A stretch of 16,095 nt of DNA from an uncultured bacterium (GCA_905211505.1 CAJMAX010000024.1:1-16095), one strand, 5' to 3'; shown: positions 1 to 8,066, counted from the stretch's first letter. The notes: generated from the sequence alone by a model not told the origin. Numbers and translations: made by a program.

Positions 1-11
1 TAATTAATTGT

Positions 12-1361
12 ATGAAGATTAATGATGAATATATAGTTGAAGTTGAAAAAATTACAAATCTTGGTGCTGGTATAGCAAAAGTTGATGGATTTGTTGTTTT
101 TATGTCTGATGCTTGTCCTTTAGATAAAGTAAAGATTAAAATAACTAAAGTAAATAAAAATTATGCAAATGCTAAAATCATTCAAATAATAGAGGAATCT
201 CCTTACCGCATAAAACCATTTTGTCCTTTGCAAAAGGTATGTGGAGCATGTCAACTTCAGTTTATTGATTATGATTACCAATTAAAGGTAAAAAAGCAGA
301 TTGTTGAAGAAACTATTAAAAATATTGGAAATCTTGATATTGTTATACAAGAGGTTGTGCCAAGTCCGGAAATTAAGAATTACAGGCATAAAATTCAGTA
401 TCCGGTATCAGAAACAAAAAATTCCAAAAGAATTCTTGCAGGATACTATAAACCGGGAACTCATGAAATAGTAAATATAAAGTATTGTCCGATTCAACCT
501 GAAATATGTGATAGGATTATTAATTTTATAAGAGCAAAAGCTTTTGATTTTGGAATTTCTGGCTTTAATGAAAAACATCATAGTGGAGATTTAAGACATG
601 TTGTTATAAGAAGTTCTAAAGCAACAGGTAAGAATTTAGTAGTTCTTGTTGTTAATGCTACAAAATCATTTGAAAGATTAAAAGATTTTGCAAAATGTAT
701 ATATGAAGAATTCAAAGAAATTTCAGGTGTATGCGTAAATTTCAATTCAAAAAAGACAAATGTTATTCTTGGTAATAAATCAGAATGTCTCTGCGGTAAA
801 AATTTTGTTGAAGAAAAAATCTTGGATAAAACTTTCAAAATAGGACCAAACACATTTTTTCAAATTAATCCGAAAAGTGCAGAAAATATATTTAAATATG
901 TAAAAGAACATCTTGTACAAACTTTTGATAAACCGACTGTTCTTGATGCCTATGCAGGAATATCATCTTTTGGTATTTGTGTATCTGATGTTTGCAAAAT
1001 TGTTGTAACAGTTGAAGAAAATAAAGAATCTACAGAATTGGCTAGAGAAACAGCTCTGGATAATCGTGTAAAAAATATTGAAATACACAATCAAGATGCT
1101 GCGAAATTCTTTAAAAACGAAAAGAGACAATTTGATGCGATTATTTTAGACCCACCTAGAAAAGGATGTTCTAAAGAAAGTCTTGATAATGCTGTCCGTC
1201 TGTCTAAATCTGAAATAATCTATGTAAGCTGCAATCCTGCAACGCTTGCTAGAGATTTAAAATACCTGACAGAAAAAGGCTGTACTGTAGAATCAATACA
1301 ACCTTTTGATATGTTCTGTCATACTTATCATGTTGAAAATGTAGCTATTATAAAAGTTTAA
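12..1361 (+). CDS. rlmD: 23S rRNA (uracil-5-)-methyltransferase, RlmD/RumA (TrmA) family
   Basis: Methylates C5 of a uracil in 23S rRNA using S-adenosylmethionine; in the RlmD family the usual site is U1939. The 449 residues fit the family length. Seen in order: an N-terminal TRAM-like RNA-binding domain (about 5-65); cysteines 71, 77, 80 and 159 in the arrangement that holds a [4Fe-4S] cluster; the FFQINP segment (282-287); the SAM-binding loop LDAYAG (311-316); DPPRKGC (380-386); SCNPATLARDL, with the catalytic nucleophile at about Cys407; and the terminal HTYHVE with the conserved Glu442. Where relatives often have DMFPHT, this protein has DMFCHT. The start lies only 11 bases into the window, so its ribosome binding site cannot be judged and a slightly earlier start is possible. 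RlmD is favoured over RlmC or RlmCD only by the cluster cysteines and general fit. It converges on the next gene, with stop codons overlapping by 4 nt and no hairpin terminator visible between them. Confidence 0.88.
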   Translation: MKINDEYIVEVEKITNLGAGIAKVDGFVVFMSDACPLDKVKIKITKVNKNYANAKIIQIIEESPYRIKPFCPLQKVCGACQLQFIDYDYQLKVKKQIVEETIKNIGNLDIVIQEVVPSPEIKNYRHKIQYPVSETKNSKRILAGYYKPGTHEIVNIKYCPIQPEICDRIINFIRAKAFDFGISGFNEKHHSGDLRHVVIRSSKATGKNLVVLVVNATKSFERLKDFAKCIYEEFKEISGVCVNFNSKKTNVILGNKSECLCGKNFVEEKILDKTFKIGPNTFFQINPKSAENIFKYVKEHLVQTFDKPTVLDAYAGISSFGICVSDVCKIVVTVEENKESTELARETALDNRVKNIEIHNQDAAKFFKNEKRQFDAIILDPPRKGCSKESLDNAVRLSKSEIIYVSCNPATLARDLKYLTEKGCTVESIQPFDMFCHTYHVENVAIIKV

Positions 1362-2548
1362 TTTTGTTTAGCTAGGTCATTTTGATAATTAAAATATTCA
1401 ATAGTGTCTTTCAAATTTTGACGAATCTTACTTATTTCAGCCTTGTCATGTCGAAAATCTGTTGTGATTTGTCGTCTTGCGGTATCACTAGCTTTTGAGT
1501 TATTTTTACGTTCTTTATAACATGAGCTTATCCTGTCATTTAATCCTGAAAAGTAGCTTTCAAATAAATCAACATCTTCTTTGGAAAAAGAAATTGGTAT
1601 ATCTTCAAATATTTCGTATTTATCTCTATTTTTTGCATTTAAAAACAACTTTTCAGAAACTTTGCCTCTGAACATTTGTTTAATTAAGTCAATGTATCTG
1701 CCGGCTCTGTATGAGTGCGAGCCGATTGTTTTATCAGATAAATCTATACGTAGTTCATCCAATTTCCTTAAATTATTATAAACTTTTTCTGACTCAATAT
1801 GTTTTGCATTTGCTGTATTTGGTCCAAATAGGATTATAAGCTCATGTTGTACAGGACTTTTCTTTTTATCAAAGTCTCTTATAAATCGCATTTGAATGTC
1901 TTCGTAACCGGACTTTTGAGGTTTACCTATACTATATCTAAGTTCCGGGGCAAGTTTACCCACCTGATCTCCAACATCTTCTAATCTGATGTCTAAATCT
2001 GCAACTGTCTTTTCTAAAGATAAATTCTTTAGTTCTTCTTCTGTTGGGATGTATCCGCGTTTCATCAAATCTTTAATAGGCATTTCGGTTTCACTTAAAA
2101 CATAACCTCTTTTCTTCATTTCAGGAAGTAAAAAATCATTTAATGTAGATAAATCATATGGATTATTACAATAAAGTGTTGCACGTATAGTATCAGGAAC
2201 TTTAAATTTGCCTGATCGTACAATTTTACTTGTGTATGACTTTGGAGATTTAACAGGATTTTGTTCACAATATGCTCTATCAAAAGTAAAACCTTTATCT
2301 TTTAATCTAAATGCTACAGATTCTAAAATATCCAAATAAGTTGTTGCTATACGGCTTAGTCTGCCAGCATCTGCCCCAATTTGAGCTTCAATAAAATCAG
2401 ATACTTTTGTCATTCCTCCAGAAAATGTAACAGTATCCGCAGTTAGTGTTTTTGAAAATTTTGGCTTTAAAAGCGGGGTTGAATTTGTATTTACAGAAAA
2501 TTTAACTCTTTTATCATTTTGAAATGGGGTAATACTTGATATATTCAT
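1358..2548 (-). CDS. Protein with a divergent RelA/SpoT-like nucleotidyltransferase domain (candidate)
   Basis: Not a textbook family member, but residues 98-240 follow the order of a RelA/SpoT (p)ppGpp synthetase domain. VKSPKS...K (99-108) resembles the opening R-V-K-S-x-x-S-x-x-x-K. A strand with D119 and R122 (PDTIRATLYC) sits where the catalytic Asp strand lies. KPQKSGYEDIQ (209-219) resembles KPNGYQSLH, with Tyr215 in the base-stacking position and Gln219 in place of His. VQHELII (233-239) resembles VEIQIRT, with Glu236 as the likely catalytic Glu. About 55 extra residues (150-205) separate the two halves. There is no HD hydrolase, TGS or ACT domain. Residues 1-45 are polar and end in DTVTFSGG; the C-terminal third is helical and charged. 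ATG 2548 is supported by GAAAGGA at 2555-2561. It is transcribed divergently from nifJ. Alarmone synthesis, a toxic nucleotidyltransferase or an inactive relative are all possible. That the gene is real is near certain; the domain call is inference from pattern matching. Confidence 0.72.
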   Translation of the reverse strand: MNISSITPFQNDKRVKFSVNTNSTPLLKPKFSKTLTADTVTFSGGMTKVSDFIEAQIGADAGRLSRIATTYLDILESVAFRLKDKGFTFDRAYCEQNPVKSPKSYTSKIVRSGKFKVPDTIRATLYCNNPYDLSTLNDFLLPEMKKRGYVLSETEMPIKDLMKRGYIPTEEELKNLSLEKTVADLDIRLEDVGDQVGKLAPELRYSIGKPQKSGYEDIQMRFIRDFDKKKSPVQHELIILFGPNTANAKHIESEKVYNNLRKLDELRIDLSDKTIGSHSYRAGRYIDLIKQMFRGKVSEKLFLNAKNRDKYEIFEDIPISFSKEDVDLFESYFSGLNDRISSCYKERKNNSKASDTARRQITTDFRHDKAEISKIRQNLKDTIEYFNYQNDLAKQN

Positions 2549-2661
2549 AAATTATTCCTTTCATACTACACAAACAATAGTATTAAAACGTGACAAAAAT
2601 AATTTTCACATAAATAGGTTAAAAATTTGTGGAACTTAACATAATTTTACAAAAAGAGAAT

Positions 2662-2690
2662 TTGGTTTAAGTATATGTTTGTATTATCAT
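2662..2690 (+). promoter_or_regulatory. Possible sigma-70-type promoter of nifJ
   Basis: TTGGTT (2662-2667) and TATCAT (2685-2690) are separated by 17 bp. The -10 box matches the consensus at 5 of 6 positions and the -35 box only at 3 of 6. Transcription would start near 2697, giving a leader of about 50 nt. The rest of the 198-bp divergent gap is AT-rich, with no operator I can name. Confidence 0.35.
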
Positions 2691-2746
2691 ATAAGGGTAC
2701 AGTTATTTAAGTAATAGCGCATATAAATAAGGAGGGTTTATTAATT

Positions 2747-5700
2747 ATGCCAGGAAAAACAATAACAGTTGACGGTAACTACGCCGCAGCGCATATTGCC
2801 TATGCGTTAAGTGAAGTATCCGCAATTTATCCTATCACTCCTTCATCAACTATGGGTGAATGGATTGATGAATGGGCTTCTCAAGGAAAGAAAAACATTT
2901 GGGGAAAAACTGTAAAAGTTGCTGAAATGCAATCAGAAGCAGGTGCAGCTGGTGCTGTTCATGGTTCTTTAGCTGCTGGTTCATTAACATCAACATATAC
3001 AGCTTCTCAAGGTTTACTTTTGATGATTCCTGTTATGCACAAAGCTGCAGGTGAAATGTTACCTCACGTAATTCACGTATCAGCTCGTGCTTTAGCAGCT
3101 CAATCATTGGCAATTTTCGGCGACCATACAGACGTTATGGGCTGTCGTAACACAGGTTATGCAATGTTAGCAGCTAACTCTGTTCAAGAAGAAATGGATT
3201 TGGCTTTAGTTGCTCACCTTGCAACTTATAAGGCAAAAGTTCCATTCCTACAATTCTTTGACGGATTCAGAACTTCTCACGAAATTCACAAAATCGAAGA
3301 AATTTCATATGAAGATATCGCTAAATTAGTAGAACCTAAATATATCGAAGAATTCAGAAAAAGAGCTTTAAGACCTGAAGCTCCTGTATGTAAAGTTGGC
3401 GCTCAAAATACTGACGTATACTTCCAGGGTCGTGAAACAGTTAACAAATACTATGATGCAGTTCCTGATATCGTTCAAGAATACATGGATAAAGTTGCAT
3501 CTGTAACAGGAAGACAATATCATCCATTCGATTATGTTGGTGCAGCTGATGCTACTGATGTTATCGTTGCTATGGGTTCAGGTTGCGAAACTATCGAAGA
3601 AACTATTGAATACCTGAACGCTAACCGTGGTACTAAATATGGTTTGGTAAAAGTTAGATTATACAGACCGTTTGATGTTAAACGCTTCAATGAAGCTCTT
3701 CCTAAGTCAGTAAAACGTATTACTGTTTTAGACAGAACAAAAGAACCTGGTTCAATTGGTGAACCTTTATATCTTGACGTTGTTGCAGCATTGGAAAACA
3801 AAGATGTTAGAGTTATTGGCGGACGTTATGGTTTATCTTCAAAAGAATTTACACCATCAATGGTTCTTGCTATCTACAAACATGCTGAAAATAATGGTTT
3901 CCACGGTTTCACAGTTGGTATCGAAGACGATGTTACAAATAAATCATTGAAAATTGAAGAACACATCGTTACCGAACCTGCAGGAACTACAAATTGTATG
4001 TTCTGGGGCTTGGGTTCTGATGGTACTGTTGGTGCTAACAAAAACTCAATTAAAATTATTGGTCAATATACAGATAAAGATGCGCAAGCATACTTTGCTT
4101 ATGACTCTAAGAAATCTTTTGGTGTAACAGTATCTCACTTACGTTTTGGGGATCAACAAATTAAGTCAACTTACTTAATTACAGCTCCTGATTTCGTATC
4201 TTGTTCAGCTCACTCTTACATCGGAAGATATGACCTGTTAAAAGGTATTAAAGAAGGCGGTACATTCTTACTAAACAGCCCTTACTCTAAAGATGAAGCT
4301 TTTGCTCATTTAACCAGAGATATGCAAAAAACTATTATTGATAAGAAAATTAAATTCTACAATGTAGATGCTGAATCTCTTATCAAGCAACAACCTGGTT
4401 TAAGAGGTAAAGGTGCAAACACAGTTATGATGGTTGCATACTTCAAAGTTTCTGGAATCATTCCTTTTGAACAAGCTTTAGAAGGTATGAAAGCTATGAC
4501 AACTAAGACATTCAAGAAAAAAGGTGATGATGTAGTAAACATGAACCTTGCTTTGATTGATGCTGCCGTTAACGCAACTGAAGAAGTTTCAGTTCCAGCA
4601 TCTTTAGACGGTGTTGGTTGTGTTGATGATGTAAAATTCATCCCTGAACATGCATCTGAATTTGCCAAGAAAATCATTGAACCATCAATGAGATTAAAAG
4701 GTGACGATATTCCTGTGTCTGCAATGAGCAATGACGGTGTTATTCCTACTGGTACAGCTTGTCTTGAAAAACGTGGTATTGCTCCAAGAGTTCCTCATTG
4801 GAATTCTGAATACTGTATTCAATGCGGTATTTGTGCATCAGCTTGTCCTCACGCAGCAATCAGAACTAAATTGGTTGAAGCAGATGATTTGAAAGATGCT
4901 CCGGCTTCATTTAATACTGTAGATGCTAAACCTAACGACCATGGTGAAAAATTCAAACTTCAAGTTTACTGTGAAGATTGTACAGGCTGTGGTGTATGTT
5001 TGGATCAATGTCCAATGTCTAAAAATCCTGAAAAAGCTGCTTTGACTTGGTCAACTATTGAAAACGAAGTTGAAGCTTGCGAACTTGAAAATGAAAAATT
5101 CTTTGATGAGTTACCTGATAATGTTATGGGTAAAAATACTACAAAGACTATCAAAGGTGCTATGTTGAGAAAACCATTATTTGAATTCTCAGGTGCTTGT
5201 GCAGGTTGTGGTGAAACTCCATACGTTAAATTAGTATCACAATTGTTTGGTGAAAATGCTATCGTAGCTAACGCTACTGGTTGTTCATCAATCTACTCTG
5301 GTACATTCCCTACAATTCCTTATACAACTAATAAGGATGGTAGAGGTCCGGCTTGGGCTAACTCATTATTCGAAGACAACGCAGAATTTGGTTTCGGTAT
5401 GAGATTGGCAGTTGATCAAAACAGAGATACTTTGAAAACTTACGTTGAAAAAGTTCTTGAAAGTGAAAAAACTCCAGCTGACTTAAAAGAAGCTTTGAAT
5501 GAAGCTATGTCTCATTGGGATAATTCTAAAACTGATGAAGCTATCAAAGCTCAAGCAAAAGCTAAAGAAGTTATTGAAAAATATGCTGCACAGTGTGATT
5601 GTTCAGACTTAGCTAAAGTTAAAGAACTTGAAGATTACTTTACTGATAAATCTGTATGGATTATCGGTGGTGACGGATGGGCAAATGATATAGGATACGG

Positions 5701-6286
5701 CGGTATTGACCACGTTCTTGCTCAAAACAAAAACGTAAATATTCTTGTTCTTGATACTGAAGTTTACTCTAACACTGGCGGTCAGGCTTCTAAATCAACT
5801 CCTACCGGTGCTGTTGCTAAGTTTGCAACAGGTGGTAAACAAACATACAAGAAAAACATGGGCTTAATGAGTATGTCTTATGGTTATGTATACGTGGCAT
5901 CAGTTGCTTTAGGTGCAGATAGAGGTCAAACTCTTAAAGCATTCCAAGAAGCTGAAGCTTATGATGGACCATCAATCATCTTTGCTTATGCTCCATGTAT
6001 CGCTCACGGTATCGACATGAGCAAAACTCAAACAGAACAAAAACGTGCAGTTGAAGCAGGTTACTTCCCATTATACAGATATAACCCTGCTAACCCTGAA
6101 CAACCGTTCACCTGGGACGCTAAAGATCCGAAAGGCAGCTATCAAGAATTCATTAAATCAGAAGGTCGTTATAAATCACTTATGAAGACTAACCCTGAAC
6201 AAGCTGAGGCATTATATGCTCAAGCAGAAGAAGATGCTGCTAAACGTATGTCTGTATACAAAGCCGTTGGCGAATTAATGAAATAA
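2747..6286 (+). CDS. nifJ: Pyruvate:ferredoxin (flavodoxin) oxidoreductase, homodimeric type
   Basis: Oxidises pyruvate with CoA to acetyl-CoA and CO2 and passes electrons to ferredoxin or flavodoxin in the cytoplasm, the central step of anaerobic pyruvate metabolism. At 1179 residues it is the full-length single-chain form. Seen: the N-terminal pyruvate-binding domain with YPITPSS (Thr31), Glu64 and Arg114, positions that match the numbering I recall for the Desulfovibrio africanus enzyme; two ferredoxin-like [4Fe-4S] motifs, C690/C693/C696/C700 and C745/C748/C751/C755; a proximal-cluster set C818, C821, C846 and C1084; and the thiamine diphosphate motif from GDGWANDIG (975-983) to NTGG (1009-1012). 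A strong Shine-Dalgarno AAGGAGGG (2729-2736) lies 10 nt before the ATG. Codon choice is richer in C-ending codons (TTC, AAC, ATC) than in neighbouring genes, as expected for a highly expressed gene. It appears monocistronic, closed by a strong hairpin. Confidence 0.97.
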   Translation: MPGKTITVDGNYAAAHIAYALSEVSAIYPITPSSTMGEWIDEWASQGKKNIWGKTVKVAEMQSEAGAAGAVHGSLAAGSLTSTYTASQGLLLMIPVMHKAAGEMLPHVIHVSARALAAQSLAIFGDHTDVMGCRNTGYAMLAANSVQEEMDLALVAHLATYKAKVPFLQFFDGFRTSHEIHKIEEISYEDIAKLVEPKYIEEFRKRALRPEAPVCKVGAQNTDVYFQGRETVNKYYDAVPDIVQEYMDKVASVTGRQYHPFDYVGAADATDVIVAMGSGCETIEETIEYLNANRGTKYGLVKVRLYRPFDVKRFNEALPKSVKRITVLDRTKEPGSIGEPLYLDVVAALENKDVRVIGGRYGLSSKEFTPSMVLAIYKHAENNGFHGFTVGIEDDVTNKSLKIEEHIVTEPAGTTNCMFWGLGSDGTVGANKNSIKIIGQYTDKDAQAYFAYDSKKSFGVTVSHLRFGDQQIKSTYLITAPDFVSCSAHSYIGRYDLLKGIKEGGTFLLNSPYSKDEAFAHLTRDMQKTIIDKKIKFYNVDAESLIKQQPGLRGKGANTVMMVAYFKVSGIIPFEQALEGMKAMTTKTFKKKGDDVVNMNLALIDAAVNATEEVSVPASLDGVGCVDDVKFIPEHASEFAKKIIEPSMRLKGDDIPVSAMSNDGVIPTGTACLEKRGIAPRVPHWNSEYCIQCGICASACPHAAIRTKLVEADDLKDAPASFNTVDAKPNDHGEKFKLQVYCEDCTGCGVCLDQCPMSKNPEKAALTWSTIENEVEACELENEKFFDELPDNVMGKNTTKTIKGAMLRKPLFEFSGACAGCGETPYVKLVSQLFGENAIVANATGCSSIYSGTFPTIPYTTNKDGRGPAWANSLFEDNAEFGFGMRLAVDQNRDTLKTYVEKVLESEKTPADLKEALNEAMSHWDNSKTDEAIKAQAKAKEVIEKYAAQCDCSDLAKVKELEDYFTDKSVWIIGGDGWANDIGYGGIDHVLAQNKNVNILVLDTEVYSNTGGQASKSTPTGAVAKFATGGKQTYKKNMGLMSMSYGYVYVASVALGADRGQTLKAFQEAEAYDGPSIIFAYAPCIAHGIDMSKTQTEQKRAVEAGYFPLYRYNPANPEQPFTWDAKDPKGSYQEFIKSEGRYKSLMKTNPEQAEALYAQAEEDAAKRMSVYKAVGELMK

Positions 6287-6305
6287 AATATTCAGCAATA
6301 GGCTA

Positions 6306-6337
6306 AAAAAGAGTCCGAATTATTTCGGACTCTTTTT
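6306..6337. terminator. Bidirectional rho-independent terminator between nifJ and the coiled-coil gene
   Basis: A perfect 14-bp inverted repeat (6306-6319 with 6324-6337) has a TTAT loop, a GC-containing core GAGTCCGAA/TTCGGACTC, and A and T tracts at its outer ends. It can stop transcripts from both converging genes. Confidence 0.9.
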
Positions 6338-6358
6338 CTATTAATAATTATCTAAAAC

Positions 6359-6766
6359 TTATTTAACACTATTTAGCTTATCCACTAAATTACTATGCAT
6401 ATGTTTTAAATCAGATAAATGGTTTTGGACACTTTCATATCTATCTTCATCTCTACGTAAATCTTCTTCATCCGAATTTAATTCATCATTTAACTTAGAT
6501 TTTCTATCTTCATATTTATGTTCAATTTCTGTTATTTTTGATTTATCTGACTCAATATCATTTTTATCATCATTTATTTTGGATTTCAGTGATGATAATC
6601 TACTGGTATAATCATTTATTTTATCATTATTTTGCTCTATAGAACTCTGTATTTTTTCTCTTTCATCACGTAAACGAGATTCCATTTGTTCTCTAGTTTC
6701 ATAATAATTCAATTTATAAGAATATGGTCTTGAAGTATTTAAACTAATTTTAGAAATAGAAACCAT
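6359..6766 (-). CDS. Small highly charged coiled-coil protein, function unknown
   Basis: 135 residues that I do not recognise as a named family. After a polar 20-residue N-terminus (MVSISKISLN...), nearly the whole chain (about 22-133) is a heptad-like run rich in Asp, Glu, Lys, Arg and Ser, with no Pro and no Cys, so it should form one long alpha-helical coiled coil. No signal peptide or membrane segment is visible. The start is supported by AGGAGT (6775-6780), 8 nt upstream of the ATG. It stands alone: it converges on nifJ across a shared terminator and diverges from tatD across about 100 bp of very AT-rich DNA. A structural or scaffold role is a guess. Low-complexity composition means similarity searches will return many unrelated coiled coils. 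Confidence 0.75.
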   Translation of the reverse strand: MVSISKISLNTSRPYSYKLNYYETREQMESRLRDEREKIQSSIEQNNDKINDYTSRLSSLKSKINDDKNDIESDKSKITEIEHKYEDRKSKLNDELNSDEEDLRRDEDRYESVQNHLSDLKHMHSNLVDKLNSVK

Positions 6767-6823
6767 AAATAAAAACTCCTATCAGATTACTTACTATAAT
6801 ATAAATTTATAATAAAATAAATT

Positions 6824-6832
6824 TGCTATAAT
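6824..6832 (+). promoter_or_regulatory. Extended -10 promoter element upstream of tatD
   Basis: TGC followed by a perfect TATAAT forms an extended -10 box. No convincing -35 box is seen 16-18 bp upstream, which extended -10 promoters tolerate. The predicted start near 6839 leaves a leader of about 30 nt before the tatD ATG. Confidence 0.5.
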
Positions 6833-6868
6833 GTGAATAAATAAAAACTTTAAGGTATAATTTATATC

Positions 6869-7651
6869 ATGAAAAACAGAAAAATAATTAATACACATTC
6901 GCATGTGAATATGCTTAAAGAGCGTAATATAGATGACGCAATTAATAATGCTAAACAGGAAAATATCATAACTATAATTCCATCCAGTTCACCTCAAGAT
7001 ATATTTGAAGTGGATAATTTTATTATGCAATATGAAGATGTGTATGGTTATGTAGGGGTTTACCCTGAGTATGCCAGAGATTTTTCGGATAAAATACTAC
7101 TAGATATGGAGCATATTATAAAAAATAATTCTAAAATTATTGGTATTGGCGAAATTGGGCTGGATTATTATTGGGATAAATCCTTTAAAGATATTCAAAA
7201 AGAAATTTTTATAAAACAAATTGATTTTGCAAATCAGATGGATTTACCTATAAATATTCATTCCCGTGATGCTCATTCGGATACCATTGATATACTAAAG
7301 AAGTATAATAAAAATTCAGTTGCTATATTGCACTGTTTTTCAGGTAGTTTAGAATTTGCAAGAGAATGTATAAAAGAAGGTATTTATATTTCTCTGGGCG
7401 GTGTTGTTACATTTAAAAATGCGGTTAAGGCAAAAGAGGTTGCTGCAAATATTCCACTGGAATATTTGTTATTGGAAACGGATGATCCTTATTTGGCTCC
7501 GGTTCCATTTCGCGGTAAAGAGAATCAACCGTGTTATGTCAAATATGTTGCTGAAGAAATTGCAATACTTCGGAATGTATCAGTTGAAGAGATTATAAAA
7601 TCTACAACTTCAAACGCATTAAAAATATTCAAAACCATAAATTCTAATTAG
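6869..7651 (+). CDS. tatD: TatD family metal-dependent hydrolase (putative DNase)
   Basis: Members are TIM-barrel metallohydrolases with reported 3'-5' exonuclease activity on DNA; the cellular role of this copy is not shown. The 260-residue length is typical. Metal-site motifs are present: HSH (His10, His12), GEIGLDYYW with Glu95, NIHSRDA with His131, HCFSGS with His155, and ETDDPYLAP with Asp205. Small departures from the usual pattern are Asn8 where most members have Asp before the first His, and GVYPEYA where GVHP is common. The Shine-Dalgarno is weak (AAGG, 6852-6855, 13 nt from the ATG). The last 8 nt overlap the 3' end of the converging exported-protein gene, with no terminator hairpin in between. 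Cyanobacterial-type genomes often carry a single TatD-like protein, so the symbol is a family-level label. Confidence 0.9.
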   Translation: MKNRKIINTHSHVNMLKERNIDDAINNAKQENIITIIPSSSPQDIFEVDNFIMQYEDVYGYVGVYPEYARDFSDKILLDMEHIIKNNSKIIGIGEIGLDYYWDKSFKDIQKEIFIKQIDFANQMDLPINIHSRDAHSDTIDILKKYNKNSVAILHCFSGSLEFARECIKEGIYISLGGVVTFKNAVKAKEVAANIPLEYLLLETDDPYLAPVPFRGKENQPCYVKYVAEEIAILRNVSVEEIIKSTTSNALKIFKTINSN

Positions 7652-8066
7652 TTAAAATGTTTTTTGGCTTTTCATTCAAATTGAGTTCAATATATTTAAA
7701 AATATTTAAAACTATTCCAGGTTGGAAGAAATAATTGTTGTCTTCTGGAGTGATTTTAAGCATGCCCTGTTTGGTATTAACATTTGTTACTGTAGCTAAA
7801 AACCGTTTATTAACTGCTGTGAACAAGATATATCCGGATTTAGATTGAATTTCGTCAATTGTGAATCTATTTGCGTTTATTGCCGCTATAGTTAAGTATA
7901 GGAGTGAAACATTATCTGTATTAAAAACTTTGGTACAAGTTTCAAACTTTACATTTTGGGCTGTAATTAGTGTACTCAAATTCATTGTCTCTGTTGCATA
8001 GACATTTGAAGTTCCAAATAATACTAAACATATAAATAAAAATATAAATTTTACGATTCTTTCCAT
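7644..8066 (-). CDS. Small exported protein of unknown function, translationally linked to polA
   Basis: 140 residues that I do not recognise. Residues 1-24 form a clear Sec signal peptide: ERIVK, a hydrophobic core of about 12 residues, then NVYA, with predicted cleavage after Ala24 before TETM. The mature part (about 116 residues) has a single Cys (Cys44) and no further membrane segment. It looks like a compact beta-containing domain, with strands around 79-85, 88-95, 102-106 and 118-127. There is no lipobox. The ATG at 8066 lies inside the last codons of polA, giving a 16-nt overlap, and AGGTG (8071-8075) can serve as its binding site, so the two genes are probably co-transcribed and translationally coupled. 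No functional link between a periplasmic protein and DNA polymerase I is obvious. Its 3' end overlaps tatD by 8 nt. Confidence 0.8.
   Translation of the reverse strand: MERIVKFIFLFICLVLFGTSNVYATETMNLSTLITAQNVKFETCTKVFNTDNVSLLYLTIAAINANRFTIDEIQSKSGYILFTAVNKRFLATVTNVNTKQGMLKITPEDNNYFFQPGIVLNIFKYIELNLNEKPKNILTN

Noticed and set aside
578..853. Long open frames antisense to rlmD and to other large genes (for example 3532-3801, 4357-4731, 8424-8717)
   Set aside because: They lie wholly inside well-supported genes, lack ribosome binding sites and have compositions expected of reversed coding DNA.
2591..2609. CRP-like operator (GTGAC...TTCAC) upstream of nifJ
   Set aside because: Half-site spacing and sequence do not fit a CRP consensus, and no regulator is visible; kept only as a repeated motif.
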